Shown here piece after piece: positions 24,430 to 33,240 of a stretch of 64,000 nt of DNA; position 1 is the first letter of the stretch, and the number at the start of each line of letters is the position of its first letter. Source of the DNA: Actinoallomurus sp. GTDB lineage: Bacteria > Actinomycetota > Actinomycetes > Streptosporangiales > Streptosporangiaceae. Below the pieces are notes generated by a model that was not told the DNA's origin, ran no database searches, and saw nothing but the letters and a program-made list of their open reading frames with translations. The stretch spans positions 1-64,000 of the forward strand of contig JAOPYG010000444.1 of NCBI GenBank assembly GCA_025964685.1. The letters are read 5' to 3'. A program made the translations under genes and the position numbers.

Positions 24430-25055
24430 GGCGGGTGCGGGTCGACTGCCACCTGCACACCGTCCATTCCGGTGACGCGGTCACGACCGTCGAACGGCTC
24501 GCCGAACGCGTGCGGGAAGAGCGCGTCGACGTCGTCTGCGTCACCGACCACCACACTCTCGCGGGCGCGCACGAGGCGCTGTCGCGAGAGATCGGCGCCC
24601 GCGTCATCGTCGGCGAGGAGATCCGGACCCACGCCGGCGAGATCATCGGCCTGTTCCTGACCGAACGGGTGCCGTACGTCCTGCCGCTGGAGGAGGCGGT
24701 GCGGCGGATCCGCGCTCAGGGCGGGCTGGTGTACGCGCCGCACCCGTACGACGCCTCGCGTACGAGCCTGGGTGCCGCGGGCCTGGACCGGATGCGGGCG
24801 ATGGACGCCCTGGACGTCGTCGAGGTCTTCAACGCCAAGATCGCCGACCAGGAGGACAACCGCCGTGCCGCGCGTTACGCGGCCCGGCACGAGCTGCCCG
24901 GGGCGGCGGGATCCGACGCCCACGACCCGTACGGCGTCGGCGCGGCCTTCGTCGACATGCCCGACTTCGACGGCCCGCGCGACTTCGTCACCGCTCTTAG
25001 GGAGGGCGGGATCCACGGGGAGTTCCGCGAGCACGTCGGCTACCTGCCCGGCTGA
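24426..25055 (+). CDS. PHP-domain metal-dependent phosphoesterase
   Basis: 209 residues. All PHP metal motifs are visible: DCHLHTVHSGD (H-x-H), TDHHTL, GEEIRT, APHPYD and GSDAHDPY. The GTG start overlaps the MaoC stop (GTGA), so translation is coupled. PHP proteins of this size hydrolyse phosphate esters, for example 3',5'-bisphosphonucleotides or oligoribonucleotides. Why it is coupled to beta-oxidation genes is unclear; clearing 3',5'-ADP released from CoA breakdown is only a guess. Confidence 0.9.
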   Translation: MRRVRVDCHLHTVHSGDAVTTVERLAERVREERVDVVCVTDHHTLAGAHEALSREIGARVIVGEEIRTHAGEIIGLFLTERVPYVLPLEEAVRRIRAQGGLVYAPHPYDASRTSLGAAGLDRMRAMDALDVVEVFNAKIADQEDNRRAARYAARHELPGAAGSDAHDPYGVGAAFVDMPDFDGPRDFVTALREGGIHGEFREHVGYLPG

Positions 25056-25059
25056 ACCG

Positions 25060-25977
25060 TCACGCCTCCAGGTCGGGCGGCGTGAGCGCGCCGGAGTCGC
25101 GCAGCTCACGTACGACCGCGACCAGGTCGAGGACCGCCGCGCTGGTCGTGTCGCGCCGCCAGACGAGGCTGGATTCGATGCTCGGGCGTGGCTCGGTGAA
25201 GTGGCGGTACACGATCCCCTCGACCCGCCGTGCCGCGGCGGCGCTGGCCGACGTGATGCCGATGCCGGCACCGGCCAGCACGAGAGGGACCATCCGGTCG
25301 AGGCTGGAGACGTACTGGTGGACGGTGACCGTCACGCCGCGGGTCACGAGCTGGCTCGAGATGTGGTCGTGCAGCCACGGGTTGACCTCTCTCGGCACCA
25401 GGATGAGCGGCTGGCCCGACAGGCGTACCGGGTCCACGGCCGGCGCGGTGGCGAGGGGATGGTCGACCGAGAGGGCGACGACGAGCGGAGCGCGGACGAC
25501 CGGCAGGGAGTCGAGCCCCGCGGTGAGGTCCGGGTGCCAGCCGAAGGCCGCGTCGAGCCGATGGTCGGCGAGGGCCGCGAGCTGGTCCGGCGTGGTCATC
25601 GGCCGGGGCCGTACGCGGACGGGCGGGGTGCGGTGGCCGAGCCGGGGCACGGCGAGCTGAAGGAGCCGTGGGCCGATGTCCTCGGCATAGCCGACCCGGA
25701 GCTCTCCGGCGTGGCCCTCTGCGGCGTCGCGGCCGACCTCCAGCGCGCGCTGGGCGGCGTCGACGACGCGGCGGGCCTCGGGCAGGAACGTCTCGCCCGC
25801 GGGGGTGAGCGCCACCCGCCGGCTGGTGCGGCTGAACAGCGCGGCGCCCAGCTCCCGCTCCAGCCGGCGGATCTGCTCACTCACCGACTGCTGTGTCACG
25901 TGCATCCGCGCCGCGGCCTGTCCGAAGTGCAGCTCTTCCGCGACGGCGATGACGTACTCGAGCTGCCGAATCTCCAC
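25060..25977 (-). CDS. LysR-family transcriptional regulator
   Basis: 305 residues from GTG 25977, which has GGAG 7 nt upstream; an ATG at 26037 would put the operator-like repeat inside the gene. HTH: LEYVIAVAEELHFGQAAARMHVTQQSVSEQIRRLERELGAALFSR. A periplasmic-binding-like effector domain follows. It is divergent from the SDR gene at 26126, its most likely target. Confidence 0.92.
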   Translation of the reverse strand: MEIRQLEYVIAVAEELHFGQAAARMHVTQQSVSEQIRRLERELGAALFSRTSRRVALTPAGETFLPEARRVVDAAQRALEVGRDAAEGHAGELRVGYAEDIGPRLLQLAVPRLGHRTPPVRVRPRPMTTPDQLAALADHRLDAAFGWHPDLTAGLDSLPVVRAPLVVALSVDHPLATAPAVDPVRLSGQPLILVPREVNPWLHDHISSQLVTRGVTVTVHQYVSSLDRMVPLVLAGAGIGITSASAAAARRVEGIVYRHFTEPRPSIESSLVWRRDTTSAAVLDLVAVVRELRDSGALTPPDLEA

Positions 25978-25990
25978 GAGGTCACTCCGA

Positions 25991-26011
25991 TCGACAGGCT
26001 GTACCTGTCGA
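25991..26011. promoter_or_regulatory. Inverted repeat upstream of the LysR gene (possible operator)
   Basis: TCGACAGG (25991-25998) and CCTGTCGA (26004-26011) form a perfect 8-bp inverted repeat around a 5-nt spacer, 14 nt before the LysR GTG. Confidence 0.6.
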
Positions 26012-26053
26012 CCATACCGATGTTCGTCATTGATCATCCCCGTCGGTAACGGC

Positions 26054-26077
26054 GTAATGGAATGAGTAATGGAATGA
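26054..26077 (+). repeat. Perfect 12-nt tandem duplication
   Basis: GTAATGGAATGA is present twice in direct tandem in the LysR/SDR promoter gap, about 50 nt before the SDR start. It changes the spacing of the SDR promoter. Confidence 0.75.
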
Positions 26078-26125
26078 GCCGTGCCCTGAAGGGGCCGGCA
26101 ACCGATCTATCGCAGGGAGTTCGTA

Positions 26126-26938
26126 GTGAAGACCTGGTTCATCACCGGAGCGTCCCGCGGGCTCGGACGCCAGTGGGCGGAGGCCGCCCTGGAGCGGGGC
26201 GACAACGTCGCCGCGACCGCTCGCCGGCCCGAGACCCTGCGGACGCTCACCGACACCTACGGCGACGCGGTCCTGCCGATCCGCCTTGACGTCACCGACC
26301 GCGGCGCCGCCGTCGACGCCGTGAAGCGTGCCGCCGCCCACTTCGGCCGGCTCGACGTCGTGGTCAACAACGCCGGCTACGGCCACTTCGGCATGATCGA
26401 GGAACTGACCGAGGAGGACGTGCGCGCGCAGCTCGAGGCCAACCTCTTCGGCGCGCTGTGGGTCACGCAGGCCGCCCTGCCGATCATGCGCGCGCAGGGC
26501 TCCGGGCACGTCATCCAGGTGTCGAGTCTCGGCGGCGTCACCGCGTTCCCGGGGATCGGCGCCTACCACGCCTCGAAGTGGGCCCTCGAGGGCTTCTCCC
26601 AGTCGCTGTCCCAGGAGGTCGCGGGGTTCGGCGTCCACGTGACGCTGGTCGAGCCCGGCGGCTACTCGACCGAGTGGGCCGGTCCTTCGGCCGCCCGCAG
26701 TGCGGAGAACCCGGCCTACTCCCGCTTGCGTGAGGAGCTGGACCTCGCGTGGGCGGTCAGCCCGGGCGACCCGACGGCCACCCGCGGAGCGATCCTGAAG
26801 GTCGTCGACGCGGAAAAGCCGCCGCTGCGCGTCTTCTTCGGCAAGGCGCCGCTCGACGTGGTGACCGAGGACTACGAGTCGCGCCTGGCCACCTGGAACG
26901 AATGGCAGCCGGTCTCGATCGAGGCCTACGGGGCCTAG
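26126..26938 (+). CDS. SDR-family oxidoreductase
   Basis: 270 residues: TGASRGLG (7-14), NNAGYGHFG, Ser in QVSSLGG, YHASK for Tyr/Lys, and the C-terminal PPLRVFFGKAPL shared with the SDR at 17686. GTG start after GGGAG. Classical SDR of unknown substrate. It is probably activated by the divergent LysR protein through the repeat-containing gap. It ends 5 nt before the convergent TetR gene. Confidence 0.9.
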   Translation: MKTWFITGASRGLGRQWAEAALERGDNVAATARRPETLRTLTDTYGDAVLPIRLDVTDRGAAVDAVKRAAAHFGRLDVVVNNAGYGHFGMIEELTEEDVRAQLEANLFGALWVTQAALPIMRAQGSGHVIQVSSLGGVTAFPGIGAYHASKWALEGFSQSLSQEVAGFGVHVTLVEPGGYSTEWAGPSAARSAENPAYSRLREELDLAWAVSPGDPTATRGAILKVVDAEKPPLRVFFGKAPLDVVTEDYESRLATWNEWQPVSIEAYGA

Positions 26939-26943
26939 GGCGC

Positions 26944-27582
26944 TCAGCCCGGTCCGTCGTCCTCGGTGAGGGGGTCGAGGCGGCGGATGAGGCGGATCGC
27001 GGCGGCCCCGACGGCGTCGGCCTCGGGCCTGGTCTCGCAGGCGGCCACCTCGCGGGCGGTCTCGCCGATCACGGTGGTCAGCACCGTCACCGTGACGCGG
27101 TCCACCGGGTCGGTGCCGGCGCCGAGCAGGACGGCGTTCTGCCGCACCCACTCGCGGTTGCGGGTGCGGCGCATCAGCTCGAAGCCGGGCGGCCCGTCAC
27201 CGTCCATGAACAGCCGCACCAGATCGCGCCGCTGCCAGGAGCCGTCCAGGAACGCCTGCGCTCCGGCGATGAACAGCTCCAGCGGGTTGGTCTCGCCCGC
27301 CTCCCGCAGCGCGGCCACCGCGGCCGAGGCGGCCTCCTCATGCGCCGCCTGGTGGTCCTCCCAGAGGGCGAGGAACAGCTCGGCCTTGCCGCCGAAGTGG
27401 TGGTAGAGGCTGCCCACGCTGGATCCGGCGCGTCCGACCACGTCGGCCACGCTCGCGTCCGCGAACCCCCGCTCGGTGAAGACCTCACGGGCCGCCACCA
27501 GCATTCCGCGCCGCGTCTCGGCGGTGCGGCTCCACTGCCAGGCGTTCGCGCTCGAGCGGCCGTTCGTCTTGCGTGCCATCAC
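26944..27582 (-). CDS. TetR-family transcriptional regulator
   Basis: 212 residues, start at ATG 27582 or the adjacent ATG 27579. HTH: ETRRGMLVAAREVFTERGFADASVADVVGRAGSSVGSLYHHFGGKAELFLALWEDH, followed by an all-helical ligand domain. It is divergent from the acyl-CoA dehydrogenase/acyl-CoA ligase operon, and the 156-nt gap holds TTCTAGAA-type palindromes. It is therefore the best candidate in the window for the regulator that reads those motifs, probably responding to an acyl-CoA. Confidence 0.92.
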   Translation of the reverse strand: MMARKTNGRSSANAWQWSRTAETRRGMLVAAREVFTERGFADASVADVVGRAGSSVGSLYHHFGGKAELFLALWEDHQAAHEEAASAAVAALREAGETNPLELFIAGAQAFLDGSWQRRDLVRLFMDGDGPPGFELMRRTRNREWVRQNAVLLGAGTDPVDRVTVTVLTTVIGETAREVAACETRPEADAVGAAAIRLIRRLDPLTEDDGPG

Positions 27583-27657
27583 CCTCGCCGCCTCGCCGTC
27601 GTGCCTCCCACACTAGGAGACCGTATTGCACCACCGCCCGGCATGGATCGCCCTCGC

Positions 27658-27720
27658 TTGACACGCTCCCCAGGAGAGGAGCAGGCTGGTTCTAGAGTCA
27701 CGTTCTAGAAACTAGTTTCT
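27658..27720. promoter_or_regulatory. Acyl-CoA dehydrogenase promoter with TTCTAGAA-type operators (site B)
   Basis: TTGACA (27658-27663) is a -35 hexamer. GTTCTAGAG (27689-27697) and GTTCTAGAA (27702-27710) are a direct pair, and AGAAACTAGTTTCT (27707-27720) is a perfect 14-bp palindrome. The ATG at 27739 follows GGAGG. Confidence 0.65.
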
Positions 27721-27738
27721 CTCGTGGAGGACCGGCCG

Positions 27739-28899
27739 ATGGTCGACTTTTCGCTCAGCGACGAGGAGCGGCAGATCCGCGACACCGTCCGCAGCTTCAT
27801 CAGCAAAGAGGTCATGCCCCTCGAAGATGAGGTACTGCGCAACGAGCGGGTCGGCCGCCCCGGTCTCGAACCCGACGTGGTCAAGGAGCTGCGGCTCAAG
27901 GCCAAGAAGGCCGGCTTCTGGGGGATCAACACGCCCGAGGAGTACGGCGGCCTGGACGCCGGCGCCGTGATGTCGGCGATCCTCACCATCGAGACCGGCC
28001 GTACGTTCGTGCCCTTCACCTTCGGCGGCAGCGCGGACAACATCCTCTACGCCGGCACCGAGGAGCAGAAACAGCGCTACCTCATCCCGACCATCGAGGG
28101 CGAGCGCCGGTCCTGCTTCGCCATCACCGAGCCCGGCGCGGGCTCCGACGCCCGCAACATCGCCGCCCGCGCGGTCAAGGACGCGAGCGGTGACTGGATC
28201 ATCAACGGCGAGAAGACGTTCATCACCGGCGGCAACGAGGCCGACTTCGTCATGGTCTTCGCGGTCGTCCCGGACGCGGGCGTCACCTGCTTCCTCGCCG
28301 ACCGCGACATGGGCTGGAAGTCCGAGCCGATCCCGACCATGGGCCAGTGGGGCCCGGCCTCGCTGGTCTTCGACGACGTACGCGTGCCGCACGACAACGT
28401 CCTCGGCGAGGTCGGCAAGGGTTTCGAGCTGGCCATGACCTGGATCAGGAACGGCCGCTACATGATCCCGGCACGTGCCATCGGCTCGGCCGAACGCCTG
28501 CTGCAGATGGCCATCGACTACGCCAACATCCGCAAGTCGATGGGTCACCTGATCGGCGAGTACCAGGCCATCCAGTGGCAGATCGCCGACTCGCAGGTGG
28601 AGATCGAGGCCACCAAGTGGCTCACGCTGTACGCGGCCTGGCGGGTGGAGCAGGGCATGGACGCCAGGCACGCCTCCTCGATCGCCAAGCTCAACGGCGC
28701 CGAGATGGCCAACAAGGTCGTCGACCGCGTGCTGCAGATCCACGGTGGCATGGGATACACCAAAGAGCTGCCGATCGAGCGCTGGTACCGCGAGCTGCGC
28801 CTGCTGCGCATCTACGAGGGCACCGACGAGATCCAGCGCCGTACGATCGCCCGCAATCTCCTGAAGGGCCACGTACGCCTCGGCGGCATCGGCGAATGA
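27739..28899 (+). CDS. Acyl-CoA dehydrogenase
   Basis: 386 residues from ATG 27739, with GGAGG 8 nt upstream. The order is standard: FSLSDEERQIRDTVRSFISKEV at the start, CFAITEPGAGSDARNIAARA (FAD loop), KTFITGGNEADFVMVFAV, then a helical C-terminus ending LRIYEGTDEIQRRTIARNLL, with the Glu of YEGTDEIQ as catalytic base (MCAD-like position). Electrons go to ETF. The last 4 nt overlap the next gene (ATGA), coupling it to an acyl-CoA ligase. Confidence 0.94.
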   Translation: MVDFSLSDEERQIRDTVRSFISKEVMPLEDEVLRNERVGRPGLEPDVVKELRLKAKKAGFWGINTPEEYGGLDAGAVMSAILTIETGRTFVPFTFGGSADNILYAGTEEQKQRYLIPTIEGERRSCFAITEPGAGSDARNIAARAVKDASGDWIINGEKTFITGGNEADFVMVFAVVPDAGVTCFLADRDMGWKSEPIPTMGQWGPASLVFDDVRVPHDNVLGEVGKGFELAMTWIRNGRYMIPARAIGSAERLLQMAIDYANIRKSMGHLIGEYQAIQWQIADSQVEIEATKWLTLYAAWRVEQGMDARHASSIAKLNGAEMANKVVDRVLQIHGGMGYTKELPIERWYRELRLLRIYEGTDEIQRRTIARNLLKGHVRLGGIGE

Positions 28900-30998
28900 C
28901 GGCCGGAGACGGCGTCCGGGGCCTGTTCGCGCCCGCGTCGATCGCCATGGTGGGTGCCACCGACAAGTCCGGCTGGTCGCTGAACACCTTCGCCAACCTG
29001 CGACGGCACGGATTCGGGGGACCGGTCTACCTCGTCAACCCCCGTACCGAGGTCGTGCACGGGGAGCGGGCGTACCGGAGCCTGAGCGACCTTCCCGAGC
29101 CGGTCGACCTCGTGTACGTCATGGTGCCGACACCGGCGGTTCTCGATGTCCTGCGGGAGGGTGCGCGGCTCGGCATCCGCCACTACGTCGTGCTGACCGC
29201 GGGGTTCGGTGAGACCGGGCCAGAGGGCCGCAAGCGCGAGGAGGAGCTCACCGCCTTCTGCCGGGACCACGACCTCACCGTCCTCGGCCCGAACGGCAAC
29301 GGCTTCATCAACGCGGCCAACGCCACGACGCCGTACGGCCTGCCGATCCCGCCCCCGCTGCTGCGCGGCTCCGTCGGCGTCGTCCTGCAGAGCGGCGCGC
29401 TGGCCAGCTCGGTGCTCGCCTTCAGCCAGGTACGCGGCATCGGCCTCAGCCTGCTCACCTCCATGGGCAACGAGGCGGTCGTGTCGGTGACCGACGTCAT
29501 CGACCACCTGGTCGACGACCCGGCGACCAGCGTCATCGCCCTGTTCTTGGAGTCGATCCGCAGGCCGCGGGAGTTCGCCCGGGTGGCGCGCCGGGCGCTG
29601 GCGGCGGGCAAGCCGATCGTCGCGCTCAAGATCGGCCGGAGCGGGCTCGCGTCCCGTACCGCGCAGGCGCACACCGGTGCGCTCGTCGGCGACGACGCGG
29701 TCATCGACGCCGCGTTCCGGCAGCTCGGCATCGTACGGGTGCGCTCGCTGGAAGACCTGATCATTACGGCGGGGCTGCTCGCGGCGTACGGGCCGCTGCC
29801 CGGCCCACGCCTCGGCGTCGTGACACCCTCCGGGGGCGCCTCGGAGATCATCGCCGACCGGGCGGAGGACGAGGGCCTGGAGCTGCCCCCGTTCGCGGAC
29901 CGGACCGTCGCCCGGCTGACCGAGATCATGCCCGACTTCGGCAGCGCCGCGAACCCGCTCGACGTGACCGGGTACGTCGTCGTCGACCGGACGCTGCTCA
30001 GCCGGGCGCTGCGGATCGTGGCCGAAGACCCGGGCATCGACGTGGTCCTGCTCCTGTCGGACCTGCCGAGGATCGAGCCGCCCGACCCGGAGCCGGTGTT
30101 CCGCCTGTACGAGAACAGCACCCGCCTCATCGCCGAGGCACCGCGCCCGGTCGTCATCGTCGGCAACGTGCTGACCGACGTCGGCGACTTCGCCCGCACG
30201 ATCCAGGAACGCACCGGCTACCCGCACGTCGTCGGGGGCATCGAGCACGGCATGGCGGCGATCGGCGCGGCCGTCCGCTGGTCACGGGACCGCGAGAGCG
30301 CCGGCAGGACGCGAGCCGGGAGCACGGCACCGGCCCCCGTCGTGCGCGGCCCGGCCACCGGCGTCTGGGCCGAGCACCGGGCGGCCGCGCTGCTGGCCGA
30401 GAACGGCGTGCCGGTCGTCCCGGCCGAGCTCGCTGCCGACGAGGAGGCCGCCGTGGCCGCGGCCGAGCGGTTCGGCTATCCGGTGGTGCTCAAGGCGGCC
30501 GCCGAGGGGCTGGGTCACAAGACCGACATCGGCGGCGTCCGGCTGGGCCTGAACTCGCCCGGGGACGTACGCCGCGCGCACCGCGAGATCCGCGCGGCGG
30601 TGGGATCCGCGGGCCTCGGCACGCTGGTGCAGCCGCAGCGCGCGGGCGGCATCGAGCTGCTCGTCGGAGTCGTCCGCGACGCGGAATGGGGCCTGGTACT
30701 GGCGGTGGGCCTCGGCGGTGTGTGGGTCGAGGTCCTGAAGGACTCCGCCCTGCGCATCCTGCCGGTGGACGCCGCGGAGGTCCGCCGGGCGCTCGGCGAG
30801 CTGCGCGGCGCCAAGCTGCTCGAGGGCGCCCGCGGTACGGAGCCCGCCGACCTCGACGCCCTGGCCACGGTGATCGCCCGCGTCGGCGAGCTCGCCGAGG
30901 GACTCGGCGACGACCTGGAGTCCCTGGAGATCAATCCGCTGCTCGTCGACGGCGCGCGCATCGAGGCCCTGGACGCCCTGATCACCTGGCGCACCTGA
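28896..30998 (+). CDS. NDP-forming acyl-CoA synthetase (ACS-alpha/beta fusion, ATP-grasp)
   Basis: 700 residues: CoA-binding Rossmann domain (FAPASIAMVGATDKSGWSLN), ligase-CoA flavodoxin-like domains with the phosphohistidine H259 in RTAQAHTGALVGDDAV, and a C-terminal ATP-grasp domain (VWAEHRAAALLAENGVPVV to ESLEINPLLV). This is the ADP-forming acetate-CoA ligase superfamily without a GNAT domain. It either activates an acid to its CoA ester or recovers ATP from an acyl-CoA. Overlap with the dehydrogenase gene means one operon and probably consecutive steps. Confidence 0.9.
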   Translation: MTAGDGVRGLFAPASIAMVGATDKSGWSLNTFANLRRHGFGGPVYLVNPRTEVVHGERAYRSLSDLPEPVDLVYVMVPTPAVLDVLREGARLGIRHYVVLTAGFGETGPEGRKREEELTAFCRDHDLTVLGPNGNGFINAANATTPYGLPIPPPLLRGSVGVVLQSGALASSVLAFSQVRGIGLSLLTSMGNEAVVSVTDVIDHLVDDPATSVIALFLESIRRPREFARVARRALAAGKPIVALKIGRSGLASRTAQAHTGALVGDDAVIDAAFRQLGIVRVRSLEDLIITAGLLAAYGPLPGPRLGVVTPSGGASEIIADRAEDEGLELPPFADRTVARLTEIMPDFGSAANPLDVTGYVVVDRTLLSRALRIVAEDPGIDVVLLLSDLPRIEPPDPEPVFRLYENSTRLIAEAPRPVVIVGNVLTDVGDFARTIQERTGYPHVVGGIEHGMAAIGAAVRWSRDRESAGRTRAGSTAPAPVVRGPATGVWAEHRAAALLAENGVPVVPAELAADEEAAVAAAERFGYPVVLKAAAEGLGHKTDIGGVRLGLNSPGDVRRAHREIRAAVGSAGLGTLVQPQRAGGIELLVGVVRDAEWGLVLAVGLGGVWVEVLKDSALRILPVDAAEVRRALGELRGAKLLEGARGTEPADLDALATVIARVGELAEGLGDDLESLEINPLLVDGARIEALDALITWRT

Positions 30999-31038
30999 CA
31001 GGGGCGGCCCTCCCAGAACGGGGGAGGGCCGCCCTGTC
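30997..31038. terminator. Long bidirectional terminator hairpin
   Basis: GACAGGGGCGGCCCTCCC pairs with GGGAGGGCCGCCCTGTC around a short loop (one bulged G). It lies between the convergent acyl-CoA synthetase and DUF6351 genes and begins at the last codon of the former. Confidence 0.85.
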
Positions 31039-31040
31039 CT

Positions 31041-33149
31041 CTAGCGGGACGCGCCGCTGTAACTCCGCCAGATGCCGGTGGGCTTACGGTGCCCGACGCC
31101 GGGACGGTCGTAGTCGCAGACTCCGGTCCGGAAGGTGGCACGCAGCTGCGCCTGCTCCGTCGCCGTGAACGTCACCGGGTAGTCGCGGAGGTTCAGCGGT
31201 TTCAGCGTGCACTTCATGACGTCCATCGACAGTTGCTCGCCGGCGGTCATGCGGGTGTTGGCGGCCACCGGGTACCTCGCCCCGCACTGCCCACCGGACG
31301 GGTACGTCAGCGTTTCGCGGACGCGGTTCGTGGCCGACAGGTAGCAGCCGTCGCCCAGGTCGCCGGGCCGGTTCGCCAGGACCTTCTGCCGTGGGTCACG
31401 GCCCGAGCGGTCGGCGTCGATCGCGGTGAGCCAGCGGTCCATGGCGTCGAGCTCGTACGCCGCCGCGACCGCCGTCTCGGCCGGGGTCACGTCGCTCTCG
31501 ATGATGACCTGGTTGGCGGCGGTGCCGTTCGAGCGCAGCAGGCGCTGCCGCATGACGAACGACCACTCGGTGGTGTGGATGTCGTTCCCGGGTCCGGCCA
31601 GGTCCAGGTCGGTGCGCTGGTCGATGATCGGGGTCTGCCGCAGGCCCTGGGCCGCCGCGTTGAGGATGCCGTCGGCGTACGCCGCGTCCAGCGCCTTGGG
31701 GTCTGCCGCGGTACGCGCCGCCACCGGCTTGCCCGTGTAGTCCAGGCCGCCGACCGCGGCGTTGAGCGCGGTGAACTGGGCCGGTGTGATGGTCCCGGCC
31801 TTCAGGGCGGCCAGTCCGTACTGGATGCCGGTGTTGTCCAGCGTGCTGCGGACGAACCCGGTCCTCGCGTCGCGGCCGAGCTGGTTGACGAACTGCTCGT
31901 TGGAGTTGCACCTGACGCCATCCGGGTTGGTGACCGGGTCCCAGCGCGCGGCGACCGGGATGACCGGGCTGCAACTGTCGGTGGCGGTGGCCCGGCTGGC
32001 GAAGGTCTGGTCCCAGGAGGCGCACGTCGTGTAGTCGTTGAATCCGGCGACTGCCTTCTTCTGCGCGGCGGTGAACCCCGCGCCGGGCCCGGCGAAGAAC
32101 CGCTGCAGCAGCCGGCAGTCCACGACCGGGCCCAACGTGGTCACCGGGTCGGGGAAGGACACGCCGGGGATGATGCCGTCCACGATGCCGGGGTAGTTCT
32201 CGGCGATGTCGTACTGCTGGATCGCGCCTCCGGAGCCGCCCCAGCCGATGGTGTGCCGGACCGGCCCGTAACTCTCGACGAAGTGCTCCTTGACCATCAT
32301 CGCGGCCTCGGCGGAGATGATCGGGCTGCAGTTGTTGTCGAGCACGTTCAGCGTGGAGGAGGCGACCGCGTACCCCTGGGCCAGGAACAGGTCGTTCAGC
32401 ACGCCGCCGGTCCCGCTGCCCTGGTGGTACCCGGCGTTGCAGCCTCCGCCGAACGTGTAGACGAGCCGGCCGTTCCAGCTCCGGTCGGGCGCGACGGGCG
32501 AGGGGGCCGCTCCGTCGTACAGTGCGGCGGTCTCGTACACCGCTCGGTCGATCGTGCCGCGTTCGATCCGCACGATGTACGGCACCTTCGCGCCGCTCAC
32601 CGTGGCCGTGGCCAGGTCCGACGGCCGGCCGGCCGGATCGGCCAGCGGCGCGAACGCGCCCGCCGTGGTGCGGTACTGGTAGGTCACCTGCGTGGGTGCC
32701 GAGCAGTACGGCTGCTCGGCCGCGGGCAGGCCGAACGCCTGGGTCTCGCAGTAGAACGGCAGCTGCTGCCGGCCGGAGAAGACCGGCCCGGTGATCGGGT
32801 GGTTCGTGACACGCAGAGTGGCACGGTCGCCCGACTGCCTGGCCTCCAGCGTGTTGGCGCCCTCGCGCAGACCGCCCACCAGCCCGAGGAGGCTGCCGTC
32901 GGACTGCCGGTGCAGGGCCGCGGTCACGTCGTGTCCGTTCGCGCTGACAGTCGCCGGCCGGGAGCCCGCCGGGACGACGCGGACCAGGACCTGGCCGCCG
33001 CTGACGAACTGCGGACGCGGGTTGGACACGGACGCGATGCTCAGCCGTGAATGCGAGGCCGGAGCCGCGTTCGCCGTCGCCGGCAACAACGGCAACGCCG
33101 TCGCCATCGCGACGCAGGCGACGGCCGAACGCCATCTTCGATCTGCCAC
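31041..33149 (-). CDS. Secreted DUF6351-family hydrolase-like protein
   Basis: 702 residues from GTG 33149, with GGAG 7 nt upstream; a TTG at 33155 is too close to that site. A signal peptide (ACVAMATALPLLPATANAAPA) leads into a large exported protein with an alpha/beta-hydrolase-type elbow, TIGWGGSGGAIQQYD. Several cysteine pairs suggest disulfides. Relatives are uncharacterised DUF6351 proteins of soil actinobacteria, probably extracellular esterases. Its position among acyl-CoA genes suggests it releases carboxylic acids for uptake, which is inference. Confidence 0.8.
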   Translation of the reverse strand: MADRRWRSAVACVAMATALPLLPATANAAPASHSRLSIASVSNPRPQFVSGGQVLVRVVPAGSRPATVSANGHDVTAALHRQSDGSLLGLVGGLREGANTLEARQSGDRATLRVTNHPITGPVFSGRQQLPFYCETQAFGLPAAEQPYCSAPTQVTYQYRTTAGAFAPLADPAGRPSDLATATVSGAKVPYIVRIERGTIDRAVYETAALYDGAAPSPVAPDRSWNGRLVYTFGGGCNAGYHQGSGTGGVLNDLFLAQGYAVASSTLNVLDNNCSPIISAEAAMMVKEHFVESYGPVRHTIGWGGSGGAIQQYDIAENYPGIVDGIIPGVSFPDPVTTLGPVVDCRLLQRFFAGPGAGFTAAQKKAVAGFNDYTTCASWDQTFASRATATDSCSPVIPVAARWDPVTNPDGVRCNSNEQFVNQLGRDARTGFVRSTLDNTGIQYGLAALKAGTITPAQFTALNAAVGGLDYTGKPVAARTAADPKALDAAYADGILNAAAQGLRQTPIIDQRTDLDLAGPGNDIHTTEWSFVMRQRLLRSNGTAANQVIIESDVTPAETAVAAAYELDAMDRWLTAIDADRSGRDPRQKVLANRPGDLGDGCYLSATNRVRETLTYPSGGQCGARYPVAANTRMTAGEQLSMDVMKCTLKPLNLRDYPVTFTATEQAQLRATFRTGVCDYDRPGVGHRKPTGIWRSYSGASR

Positions 33150-33240
33150 TGGCAACTCCGCTCACTCGTGACACCGCGCCCGCGGTGCCGGACTGGTATG
33201 CCACCGCCCGCGGAGGCTGCGGGCGGACGTCTCCCCGGAA

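Noticed and set aside
31089-33050. Long open frame antisense to the DUF6351 gene (and similar ones at 9562-10791, 14302-15609, 24772-26049, 878-1435)
   Set aside because: They mirror real genes with clear domains; their proteins are Arg/Gly/Pro/His-rich, as expected of antisense frames in very high-GC DNA, and show no family motifs.
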